From Portibacter marinus (GTDB lineage Bacteria; Bacteroidota; Bacteroidia; Chitinophagales; Saprospiraceae), in contig NZ_JAJNKB010000003.1 of NCBI RefSeq assembly GCF_021533195.1, positions 707,001 through 771,000 of the forward strand: a stretch of DNA of 64,000 nucleotides, written 5' to 3'. Within the stretch, counting starts at the first letter, position 1; each line of letters starts with the position of its first letter. The notes under the pieces are model-generated. The model was not told where the DNA came from. It saw only the letters and a program-made list of their open reading frames with translations, and searched no databases. The translations under genes and the position numbers were made by a program. This document shows positions 1-7,465 of the stretch, one piece after another.

Positions 1-1
1 C

Positions 2-613
2 ATTTGGCTTCGCAACTTCTTTCCTTTTTACAGTGCTCTTGAAACCAAAGACCGAGAGCGATTCGAAACCAGACTTGCTTTGTATCTAAATGCACGATCA
101 TTCCAATTGATGCTCAAAGAAAGAAAAGATATTCCGGAAGATTTTAAAGCCATTATCGCTGCACATGCCATTCAAATGACCATTGGCCTGGAAGACTATT
201 TGATCGGTGATTATGATCGCATCATATGCTATAACCATCCATTTCCTACTCCTGGTAATCAGTTTCTTCATACCGTTGAAACCCATCTGGAAGATGGAAT
301 CATCCTAATTTCCTTAGAACAATTGATGATGGGCATTCGCGAGCCTAAAAAGAATTATAATCTTGCCTATCATGCCTATGCTGAAGCTTTATTGACCATT
401 TACCCGGAATTACAGAAAATTGAGGAATTGGACATCTCTAAAATATTACCTTATGAATTGGATCATGTCCTTAAAATCACGGGCTTTTCCAAAGAGAACA
501 TTGGCCTAAAAACACTTCAACTGGTAGCATTTTATGTCAATGGCCCAGATTTTAAAAAATCTTATCCTGAGGCATATCATCAATACGCAAACATCCTGAA
601 ATATGTACATTGA
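2..613 (+). CDS. MtfA-like protein with degenerate zinc site (5' end outside window)
   Basis: The frame is open from the first bases of the window, so the gene starts upstream; a TTG at 80 is only an internal codon. The visible 203 residues resemble the MtfA (M90) family of zinc peptidases: an early helical part with an FETRLALYLNARSF-type segment, then G(L)EDYLIGDYDRIICYNHPF. Where MtfA proteins have NxxxHEFAH, this protein has NLAYHAYAE (bases 356-385), so the catalytic Glu and the second zinc His are replaced by Ala and Glu. The fold is probably kept but peptidase activity is unlikely. It overlaps the ogt gene by 11 bp, which suggests co-transcription. Family assignment rests on pattern similarity only. 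Confidence 0.6.
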   Translation: MWLRNFFPFYSALETKDRERFETRLALYLNARSFQLMLKERKDIPEDFKAIIAAHAIQMTIGLEDYLIGDYDRIICYNHPFPTPGNQFLHTVETHLEDGIILISLEQLMMGIREPKKNYNLAYHAYAEALLTIYPELQKIEELDISKILPYELDHVLKITGFSKENIGLKTLQLVAFYVNGPDFKKSYPEAYHQYANILKYVH

Positions 614-1085
614 CCATCTTAATTCCCCGGTAGGACTGATAGAACTGCAAGCTCAAGCTTCAGGCTTACATAAAGTATCCATCGTCAAGGAGGCAAAAGA
701 AAATGTGAATCCCAATTCCATTACTGAGGAAGGAAAGAACCAACTCAGACAGTATTTCAATGGTGAAATCACTACATTCAATCTACCATATCTCTTAGAA
801 AGTGGCTCTGAATTCTACCAAAAGGTTTGGAAAATTTTGCAGAATATACCGTATGGTAAAACTGTAACCTATCTCGACATTGCCAGGCAACTTGGTGATC
901 CAAATGCTACCAGAGCAGTCGGAATGGCTAACGGGAAGAACCCCATCGCTATATGCATCCCATGTCACCGCGTTATCGGCAGTAACGGGTCTCTCACAGG
1001 TTACGCTTATGGCACCAAGATCAAAAGGCAGTTACTTTCTCTTGAAAATCCAAAGGAATATGCGATCAATGGAGAGTTGTTCTGA
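603..1085 (+). CDS. ogt: Methylated-DNA--protein-cysteine methyltransferase
   Basis: Suicide DNA repair protein that transfers the methyl group from O6-methylguanine (or O4-methylthymine) to its own cysteine. The 160-residue protein has the active-site sequence IPCHRVIGSNG with acceptor Cys121, preceded by the helix-turn-helix DNA-binding segment IPYGKTVTYLDIARQLG and the Arg finger region ATRAVGMANGKNPI. The N-terminal domain is short, as in stand-alone Ogt/MGMT proteins, and there is no Ada domain. The start ATG lies inside the end of the MtfA-like gene (11-bp overlap), so translation is probably coupled. Confidence 0.93.
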   Translation: MYIDHLNSPVGLIELQAQASGLHKVSIVKEAKENVNPNSITEEGKNQLRQYFNGEITTFNLPYLLESGSEFYQKVWKILQNIPYGKTVTYLDIARQLGDPNATRAVGMANGKNPIAICIPCHRVIGSNGSLTGYAYGTKIKRQLLSLENPKEYAINGELF

Positions 1086-1090
1086 TTGGC

Positions 1091-1507
1091 ATGAGTGACT
1101 TTAGTATATTACTGAGAATTCAGATAGGCGTAATCCTAATATTCATTTTATTCAAAATATTTCGCTCTAGATTACTATACAACTTCCCATCTGATCACAT
1201 ACAAATATTCCTATATTCTTTTCCGAATTTCTGCGAAGCCATCATTGGCGTAATCTTCCTAACTGTTGCAGGATTGTATATCAATCGCAAATACCAAATC
1301 AAAGAAAAATACATCTACATCATGGCAACACTTCTAAGTGCCATTTATGTCATCACACAAGAATATAAAATTCATAACATAGGGGGCAACAATGTCGATG
1401 ATATCAACGACATATGGTTTTCTCTTGGTGGATTGCTTGCGGGATTAAGCTTAATATTGACATTAAAGCCTAAAACGCGAAACTATACCGGTCATTCAAC
1501 TCCTTAA
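1091..1507 (+). CDS. Small integral membrane protein, unknown function
   Basis: 138 residues with about four hydrophobic segments (near residues 6-24, 44-64, 73-91 and 108-126) and short charged loops, so an inner-membrane protein. It begins 5 bp after the ogt stop on the same strand and probably ends the MtfA-like/ogt/membrane-protein operon. I do not recognise a family. Convergent with the DUF1761 gene 13 bp further on. Confidence 0.6.
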   Translation: MSDFSILLRIQIGVILIFILFKIFRSRLLYNFPSDHIQIFLYSFPNFCEAIIGVIFLTVAGLYINRKYQIKEKYIYIMATLLSAIYVITQEYKIHNIGGNNVDDINDIWFSLGGLLAGLSLILTLKPKTRNYTGHSTP

Positions 1508-1520
1508 TCCTTACCTTACT

Positions 1521-1925
1521 TTATCTCCACAATCCCAATATCAAACCGGCAACAACCACAATCAACACTTGGTATACCGCATCTATAAGAAAGAGCTTGA
1601 TACTTTTTCTTTGATACAAATAGTTTATTCCAATGGAAGTTGCGATGAAGAATATCCCTACCATTAATCCATGAAACATTCCGTGATGCCATGGCATGTC
1701 TTCACCATGACTCGCCACAATAGGCGCGATTCCAAAGGCCATAATAATCATTAATACAAGGCTTGTACCGAAAATAAGTGCCATATTACTGCCTTGAATG
1801 TCTTCATCCGTCATGCCGACTTCCTTTTGCCAGGCTTTTCCAAAAAGAATAGGACTATACCATAAAGATCCGATGGCCCATGCTGCTATTCCACCAGCAA
1901 TGACAGCTAAATAATTAATTTCCAT
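1521..1925 (-). CDS. DUF1761 family membrane protein
   Basis: 134 residues with about four transmembrane helices. The N-terminus MEINYLAVIAGGIAAWAIG followed by SLWYSPILFGKAWQKE is the signature of the DUF1761 family, small membrane proteins of unknown function common in Bacteroidota. Single gene facing the upstream operon; the 97 bp before its start separates it from the decarboxylase gene. No biochemical role can be inferred. Confidence 0.8.
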   Translation of the reverse strand: MEINYLAVIAGGIAAWAIGSLWYSPILFGKAWQKEVGMTDEDIQGSNMALIFGTSLVLMIIMAFGIAPIVASHGEDMPWHHGMFHGLMVGIFFIATSIGINYLYQRKSIKLFLIDAVYQVLIVVVAGLILGLWR

Positions 1926-2022
1926 AAGTTAAAAGTTTAGTTAGTATAATGCCCCTGAAGGTCGAGGCTTAACTAAAATAGAAATTATCTTTGGTTAAAT
2001 ATTGAATCGTTCATCTTTTATT

Positions 2023-3426
2023 TCATAACTCAGAAGCCAAACCCTTTATCTCTTCGATCAAAGCCTTAAAATGATGAAGCTCTACTATAGGATTCATAAC
2101 TGCTGATCTTAAATAAACGGTATCATCAATAACCGTTTGCACAATGTAAAATTTACCTTCTTCCAATATCCGTTGTCTAATGCTCCGGTTTAGTTCATTG
2201 GAGCCGTTATATCTATAGCAAACTATATTGGCCTGCGGTGCAAGTGCTAAAGTAAGATCCGGATCTTTCTGAATCATAGATGCAAACTCTTTGGCCATGT
2301 TATAAAGTCTATCGACCACTTCGCCAAAAACCTCTTGACCTACGAACCGAACGATGGCCATTAACTTGATGCTCATCATCAACTTAGTGCATTCAAAAGT
2401 ACGCTTTCCCGAATTCCACCAATCATACTGCTCAGAAACATCGAATAAATAATCAGCTTTTTGTCTAAAGGTGGCCAAGGTATGGTCCTGGTTTTTGTAT
2501 AAAACAGCTGTACATAAAGTAGGTGTCATCATCATCTTATGACAATCTATAATGACAGAGTCAGCTCTTTCAATTCCATTGACCAAATGCCGATATTGGT
2601 CAGAAAACACCACAGCTCCTCCGTGCGCTCCATCTACATGCAACCATAAATCATGTTGTTCAGCGAAATCAGCCATCGCTTCTATATCATCGTATGATCC
2701 AGTAGCTGTGGAGCAAGAACTGGCGACTATGGCAAACACTTTGATACCTTTCTGCCTGGCCTCCTTAAGCTTCAGACCCAACATGTCAATGTTTACTCTG
2801 TAGGCATCGTCCACCGGTAATTTTATAATGCCCTCCGCTCCAAGCCCCATGATTCTTACGGCTCTATCGATGCAATAATGCGCCTGTTCAGAAACCATCA
2901 CACCCAGTTTTAATTCATATGATCCTTTTTCCCACACATCATCCCCAGATTTTATACTTCTGGCCGTAAGCAGAGCCGTTAAATTAGCCAATGTGCCTCC
3001 TGAAGTCATAAATCCTGCTGATTCCTTCGTATATCCAATGGCCTTGCAGATCATTTCCGTTGCCATTTTCTCTAATGGATTCGAAGAACCACCCATTTCG
3101 TAGACGGCCATTCCGTTGTTCAAGAGATCAGAAACCAATCCTCCAAATGCCGCGATGGGAGCTGGGGTGCTTACTTGGTGACCCAGATACAAAGGACTAT
3201 GCACGTGTATAGATTCTTTTACTATTTTTTCAAAATATTCCTCGATTCCAGCATCAGAAGCCATGAAATCCTCCCAGGACTGCAAAGCCTTCTCCGGAGA
3301 TGCGTAAGGATTGGTCTTTATTTTTCCTGTAGAAACTTGACGCAAATAATCACTCAGGAAAGAGATGAGATGTGCTCCCAATTTCTGAAATTGATCGGGA
3401 TGATAAAGTTGTTGTATTCTATCCAT
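2023..3426 (-). CDS. Group II PLP-dependent amino acid decarboxylase
   Basis: 467-residue cytosolic enzyme of the aromatic-L-amino-acid / L-2,4-diaminobutyrate / glutamate decarboxylase superfamily. The PLP lysine is Lys297 in DCHKMMM, Asp265 and Ala267 sit in HVDGAHGGA, and His183 in QAHYC would stack on the cofactor ring. TSGGTLANLTAL (141-152) is the phosphate-binding helix start. The substrate cannot be read from the sequence. The gene stands alone between DUF1761 and the molybdopterin synthase genes, with about 80 bp on the upstream side, so it may have its own promoter. Confidence 0.88.
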   Translation of the reverse strand: MDRIQQLYHPDQFQKLGAHLISFLSDYLRQVSTGKIKTNPYASPEKALQSWEDFMASDAGIEEYFEKIVKESIHVHSPLYLGHQVSTPAPIAAFGGLVSDLLNNGMAVYEMGGSSNPLEKMATEMICKAIGYTKESAGFMTSGGTLANLTALLTARSIKSGDDVWEKGSYELKLGVMVSEQAHYCIDRAVRIMGLGAEGIIKLPVDDAYRVNIDMLGLKLKEARQKGIKVFAIVASSCSTATGSYDDIEAMADFAEQHDLWLHVDGAHGGAVVFSDQYRHLVNGIERADSVIIDCHKMMMTPTLCTAVLYKNQDHTLATFRQKADYLFDVSEQYDWWNSGKRTFECTKLMMSIKLMAIVRFVGQEVFGEVVDRLYNMAKEFASMIQKDPDLTLALAPQANIVCYRYNGSNELNRSIRQRILEEGKFYIVQTVIDDTVYLRSAVMNPIVELHHFKALIEEIKGLASEL

Positions 3427-3507
3427 CCTTAAAAGTATGAAAAGACTATCAAGTCAGAAAAATATTAAAGCTTTGTACGATTAAATCTAATTTCTAAGCC
3501 CAATGAA

Positions 3508-3924
3508 TCATGGATGTGCCGCAACCCAAACCTCCCCATCTTCAAAATGCTCTTTTTTCCAGATGGGAACGGTTTCTTTGAGGCTGTCAATACAATACTC
3601 ACAAGCTCGAAAGGCCGCTTTGCGATGGGCAGAGGCTACAGCAATCACCACTGGAATCTCGCCAATTTCAAGTTGGCCTACTCTGTGATGAATGACAATG
3701 TGTTTTACTTCAAACTTACTGAGTGCACGCTCGGCAATTTTGTGCATCTCCTTCTCTGCCATTGGCCCGTATGCCTCGAAATCTAAAAACAGAACTTTCT
3801 TAGAGGAAGTGTGATTTCTGACCGTACCAATAAATACAACATGACCTCCAGCCTGATCATCCTCAATCATTTTTTCACATGCTGTGACAGAAAGGGGGTC
3901 AATGGTTAATTTGACGTTGATCAT
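3508..3924 (-). CDS. moaE: Molybdopterin synthase large subunit MoaE
   Basis: Catalytic subunit of molybdopterin synthase, which converts cyclic pyranopterin monophosphate to molybdopterin using thiocarboxylated MoaD. The 138-residue protein shows the family's VVFIGTVRNHT segment and the active-site stretch KETVPIWKKEHFEDG, in which Lys117 and Lys124 have the spacing of the two catalytic lysines (119 and 126) of E. coli MoaE. Its ATG overlaps the moaD stop (TGATG), and it is the last gene of the coupled sufS-sufU-moaD-moaE cluster. Confidence 0.95.
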   Translation of the reverse strand: MINVKLTIDPLSVTACEKMIEDDQAGGHVVFIGTVRNHTSSKKVLFLDFEAYGPMAEKEMHKIAERALSKFEVKHIVIHHRVGQLEIGEIPVVIAVASAHRKAAFRACEYCIDSLKETVPIWKKEHFEDGEVWVAAHP

Positions 3925-4166
3925 CAGCCTCCGCTTACAGGTGGAATAATAGCAACCTCATCTCTTTCACTGAGAACGAAAGAGTCTTCCTGGTATTCTT
4001 GATTTACCGCAATATCAAACTTGGCCAATTTCTTAAAATCGGGATATTCTTCAGATAATTTGTGTTTCAGATCCTGGATACGCATGTCCGATTGTATGCT
4101 CATTTCGTGTTGAGCATAACCCAAAATATCTCTTGCGATTCCGAAAACCAGTAAATTAATTTTCAT
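3924..4166 (-). CDS. moaD: Molybdopterin synthase sulfur carrier subunit MoaD
   Basis: Ubiquitin-fold sulfur carrier, 80 residues, ending in IIPPVSGG; the terminal Gly-Gly is where the thiocarboxylate forms. An upstream in-frame ATG (4220) exists, but the start at 4166 gives the usual MKINLLVFG N-terminus and makes an ATGA overlap with the sufU stop, so I chose it. The neighbouring cysteine desulfurase pair is a plausible sulfur source. A MoeB-type adenylyltransferase, which MoaD needs for activation, is not in the window. Confidence 0.93.
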   Translation of the reverse strand: MKINLLVFGIARDILGYAQHEMSIQSDMRIQDLKHKLSEEYPDFKKLAKFDIAVNQEYQEDSFVLSERDEVAIIPPVSGG

Positions 4167-4567
4167 GATGGCAAATTTAGCAAATATTTCAGCATAGCAT
4201 TCCATGACAGCTTGATGCAATCATGTCTCCCCTTAAAATGATCAGGATTTCTGAAGATGAGTAAAAGCTCTTCCTCAATTTGACCACCTCCTTCTATCCC
4301 TTTAATAAATTTTTTGATTGAATGAATGGCTTCTTCGTTGGACTTGCCTTCTAAGAACTTAATCATTAAGGATGTAGATGCCTTCGAGATGGCACAACCA
4401 AAACCATGAAAAAATATTTCTTCACCTAGGAAAAGATCATATCGATCGCCACATAATGGATTATAAGCCCTGATCGACTCTTCAATATCTATTCTCTTGT
4501 CAAAATGATAAGGATTTTTGGCTTCCACCAATAACTGCTCCTGGTACATTTTATTCAGTCTGCTCAT
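4163..4567 (-). CDS. sufU: SufU-like iron-sulfur scaffold / sulfur transfer protein
   Basis: 134 residues, IscU/NifU N-terminal fold of the SufU type. The three expected cysteines are present in NPLCGDRYDL, FGCAISKAST and GRHDCIKLSWN, and the region between the second and third Cys is long, as in SufU. SufU accepts persulfide sulfur from SufS (zinc-dependent sulfurtransferase in Firmicutes). It overlaps sufS upstream and moaD downstream by ATGA each. The location beside moaD/moaE rather than with sufBCD suggests a specialised role in sulfur delivery for molybdenum cofactor; that is inference. Confidence 0.88.
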   Translation of the reverse strand: MSRLNKMYQEQLLVEAKNPYHFDKRIDIEESIRAYNPLCGDRYDLFLGEEIFFHGFGCAISKASTSLMIKFLEGKSNEEAIHSIKKFIKGIEGGGQIEEELLLIFRNPDHFKGRHDCIKLSWNAMLKYLLNLPS

Positions 4568-5748
4568 GAAAAGAACGATTTCATTTCCTTAATGGCATGC
4601 ATGATAGAATCTACTTCTTGATCTCTATTGTATATGGAGAAAGAAAACCGCACACACGCTTGAATTCCATACTTTTTCATGATCAGCTGTGTACAATGGT
4701 GACCTGCTCTCACTGCAATATTTTTCGTGTTTAAAAAACTAGCTGCATCGTGGGGGTGAATGTCCCCGAAGGTCACTGAAACTATTCCAGCTGTATCCTG
4801 CCCCTTTCCCAGACAGTCGAAACCTTCCGCTTCTAATCTAGCTCGAAGTGTCTTCGCCAGTCTGCTTACATTTTGACGACATTGACCTAAATCCACCTCA
4901 GATATAAAACGAACAGCCTCTTTTAATCCGGCAATTTGCGCTATAGGTGGTGTTCCTGCTTCGAACCTGGTCACATCCTCTTTATATTCAGATTTTAAAG
5001 TTTCCACCTCTGTCACCATTCCTCCGCCAAAATGGAAAGGTGGCAATTCATTCAGCAGCTTTTTCTTTGCCAAAAGAATGCCCACACCAGTAGGACCAAA
5101 CATCTTATGACCGCCAAAAATATAGGCGTCTGCATCTGAATTTTGGATCAGGTCAATATGAATGGCACATGATTGAGCAGCATCTACTAAAAACCAGGCA
5201 TTTCGATTTCCGATGATTTTTCTCACTCTTTTCAAATCGTTGATGGTGCCCAATGTGTTGGAAATATGCACCATCGAAACTATTCTAGTGCTATCGTCCA
5301 TCAGCTTTTCCATCTGTTCATAGTCCAACGTTCCCTCATCCGTCATCCCTACCAATCTTAATTCAGCTCCTGTGCGCTGACACAATTCTTGCCAAGGAAC
5401 CAGATTGGAATGATGCTCCATTTCAGTCACAATTATATTTGACCTACTGTCTATCTGATTTTCAAGGCTCATGGCCAATTTATTGAAACCATCTGTAGTT
5501 CCATGGGTAAATATACAGGTCTCTTTTTGGTAAAACTCGCAGATTTCTTGACGCGTATCACGATAAATTTGATCAGACTGATTTCCCAGGTCATAAACAG
5601 CCCGATGGACATTGGCATTCATTTCCCGGTAGTATTGGCTAATGGCTTCGATCACCGCTGCAGGTTTTTGTGTCGTAGATGCATTATCCGTAAAGATCAG
5701 ATCAGGATGTGCTTTGAAAATTGGGAAATTATTTTTGATCGCAAACAT
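4564..5748 (-). CDS. sufS: SufS-type cysteine desulfurase
   Basis: Group II PLP enzyme that removes sulfur from cysteine as an enzyme-bound persulfide. The 394-residue sequence has PLP Lys215 in FGGHKMFGPTGVG, Asp189/Gln192 in VDAAQSC, the RFEAGTPP motif (261-268), and catalytic Cys352 in VRAGHHCTQ on the short loop typical of SufS rather than IscS. It heads the four-gene overlapping cluster with sufU, moaD and moaE, and is divergent from moaA with 90 bp between. No sufB, sufC or sufD is in the window, so this may be a second copy dedicated to the cofactor pathway. Confidence 0.92.
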   Translation of the reverse strand: MFAIKNNFPIFKAHPDLIFTDNASTTQKPAAVIEAISQYYREMNANVHRAVYDLGNQSDQIYRDTRQEICEFYQKETCIFTHGTTDGFNKLAMSLENQIDSRSNIIVTEMEHHSNLVPWQELCQRTGAELRLVGMTDEGTLDYEQMEKLMDDSTRIVSMVHISNTLGTINDLKRVRKIIGNRNAWFLVDAAQSCAIHIDLIQNSDADAYIFGGHKMFGPTGVGILLAKKKLLNELPPFHFGGGMVTEVETLKSEYKEDVTRFEAGTPPIAQIAGLKEAVRFISEVDLGQCRQNVSRLAKTLRARLEAEGFDCLGKGQDTAGIVSVTFGDIHPHDAASFLNTKNIAVRAGHHCTQLIMKKYGIQACVRFSFSIYNRDQEVDSIMHAIKEMKSFFS

Positions 5749-5838
5749 TGTTAATGATAAATATAAACAAATAGCAAGGAATTTGTTTCCTTATCAATTC
5801 GTTGTATTTTATTTACATTTAATACTGAAAACTACTGA

Positions 5839-6828
5839 ATGCTTATAGACCGCCATCATAGAGTCGCTGATTATTTGAGAATCGCCGTTACTGATCGCTG
5901 CAATCTCAGATGCACCTATTGTATGCCGGAACAGGGCATTCAATATGTTCCTCGAGAAGAAGTTTTGTCCTGGGAAGAGCTGCTCAGAATTTCTAGAATA
6001 TTTGCTGATCTTGGTATTTCCAAAGTAAGAATCACAGGTGGTGAGCCCCTCTTAAGAAGGGATATTATGTTTTTCATCCAAGGATTGGCAGAGATTTCGG
6101 GTATAAACAAAATTAATCTTACTACCAATGGAACGGTGACTGAAAAATACCTTGATGATCTCTGGAAATATGGTGTTCGTACCATCAATTTAAGTTTGGA
6201 TACCCTGGATAAGGCTAAGTTTAAGAAGATTACAAGGAGGGATGAATTTGATACCGTTATTCGATGTTTTGGTCGAATGATTAAAATGGGGTTCAGAGTG
6301 AAAATCAATTGCGTGGTGATGTCAGGTGTCAATGATGATGAAATTGAATCATTTGTCAGGTTGACTGAAAATCTACCTGTTTCGGTAAGGTTTATTGAAG
6401 AAATGCCTTTTAATGGTGAAGGTAAAGAAGAAGGTCATCTCGAATGGAGTTACATTAAAATCCTCCAACACATTAAAGACAAATTTGAAGCTGTCGAAAA
6501 GCTCGAAGATCCTCAGAATTCAACCGCCTACAACTACACGGTAAAAGATTACAAGGGATCTTTTGGAGTAATCGCTGCATACAGCAGAACATTTTGTGGA
6601 AGCTGTAATCGCATTCGATTGACTCCTCAGGGAAGCATCAAAACCTGCTTGTATGATAGTGGTATTTTTAACATCAAACAATTATTACGAGCTGGTGCGA
6701 CTGATCAGGAATTAGCCTTTGCTATTCAGGAAGCAGTATCTGGAAAAGCCAAGGATGGATTTCAGGCAGAACTGCTTAGAAGCAATGGTAAGCCTGTAAG
6801 TGAAAGTATGAGTACTATAGGAGGTTAA
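5839..6828 (+). CDS. moaA: GTP 3',8-cyclase MoaA
   Basis: Radical SAM enzyme for the first step of molybdenum cofactor synthesis (GTP to 3',8-cyclo-7,8-dihydro-GTP, with MoaC). The N-terminal [4Fe-4S] ligands are Cys21, Cys25 and Cys28 in CNLRCTYC; the second cluster ligands are Cys253, Cys256 and Cys270 in FCGSCNRIR...KTCLYD. The 329-residue protein ends in STIGG, the conserved C-terminal Gly-Gly that inserts into the active site. No moaC is nearby, so it must be elsewhere. The gene end overlaps the convergent HAD gene by 14 bp. Confidence 0.96.
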   Translation: MLIDRHHRVADYLRIAVTDRCNLRCTYCMPEQGIQYVPREEVLSWEELLRISRIFADLGISKVRITGGEPLLRRDIMFFIQGLAEISGINKINLTTNGTVTEKYLDDLWKYGVRTINLSLDTLDKAKFKKITRRDEFDTVIRCFGRMIKMGFRVKINCVVMSGVNDDEIESFVRLTENLPVSVRFIEEMPFNGEGKEEGHLEWSYIKILQHIKDKFEAVEKLEDPQNSTAYNYTVKDYKGSFGVIAAYSRTFCGSCNRIRLTPQGSIKTCLYDSGIFNIKQLLRAGATDQELAFAIQEAVSGKAKDGFQAELLRSNGKPVSESMSTIGG

Positions 6829-7465
6829 CTATTTCCTCCAAACTTTCCACTACATAATCTGGTGTATCTACCAAGGTATCGAAGATCCTTTTTTCTCTAT
6901 TGACCCATACCGTTGAATAGCCAAACATGGAAGCACCTGTGATATCCCAACTATTAGAAGAAACGAAAAGAATGTTAGTAGGTCCAATATTATAATGCGA
7001 AGTCACCAGCCTATACAACTGAGGTGATACTTTAAAGCACTGTACATCAGAGGCAGAAAAAATCGCATCTATTCTTTGATCGATGTGGTTCGCTGAAACG
7101 GCATTTTGCAGCACTGCTTTCACTCCATTGGAAAGAATACAGGCTGTAAAATCATTATTTTCCAATAAATGCTTAGCATCATCAAAAAGAATGGGATGCC
7201 TGTAAATATCCATCAAAATTGGACTGACTTTTTCAGAATCAATGTCAAATGTTTGACAGGAAAACTTCAATGCCTTATTGATAATTGTATCGAAATCATG
7301 CCATTGGCTAGCCAAACTGGTTAACCATGAGTACTCCAGCAACTTTCGTCTCCAGGTATCAAAAAAATTTGTTTTTATATCACCTAGAATAGAATCTAAT
7401 TCATCATTATCGACATTTAGTTTAAAAAGCGTACCGTACGCATCAAATATGACAATGGGCTTCAT
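6815..7465 (-). CDS. HAD superfamily hydrolase, haloacid dehalogenase type II-like
   Basis: 216-residue soluble protein. HAD motif I is FDAYGTLF (nucleophile Asp8), motif II is ILSNGV, motif III Lys lies around KVSPQLY, and motif IV acidic residues are in SNSWDITGASMFGYSTVWVNR. This arrangement is that of L-2-haloacid dehalogenase-like proteins, whose members in marine bacteria often act on unknown substrates. Its ATG overlaps the stop of the upstream giant surface-protein gene (TAATG), so the two may be translationally coupled, although a functional link is not obvious. The 3' end overlaps moaA on the other strand by 14 bp. Confidence 0.85.
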   Translation of the reverse strand: MKPIVIFDAYGTLFKLNVDNDELDSILGDIKTNFFDTWRRKLLEYSWLTSLASQWHDFDTIINKALKFSCQTFDIDSEKVSPILMDIYRHPILFDDAKHLLENNDFTACILSNGVKAVLQNAVSANHIDQRIDAIFSASDVQCFKVSPQLYRLVTSHYNIGPTNILFVSSNSWDITGASMFGYSTVWVNREKRIFDTLVDTPDYVVESLEEIVNLL

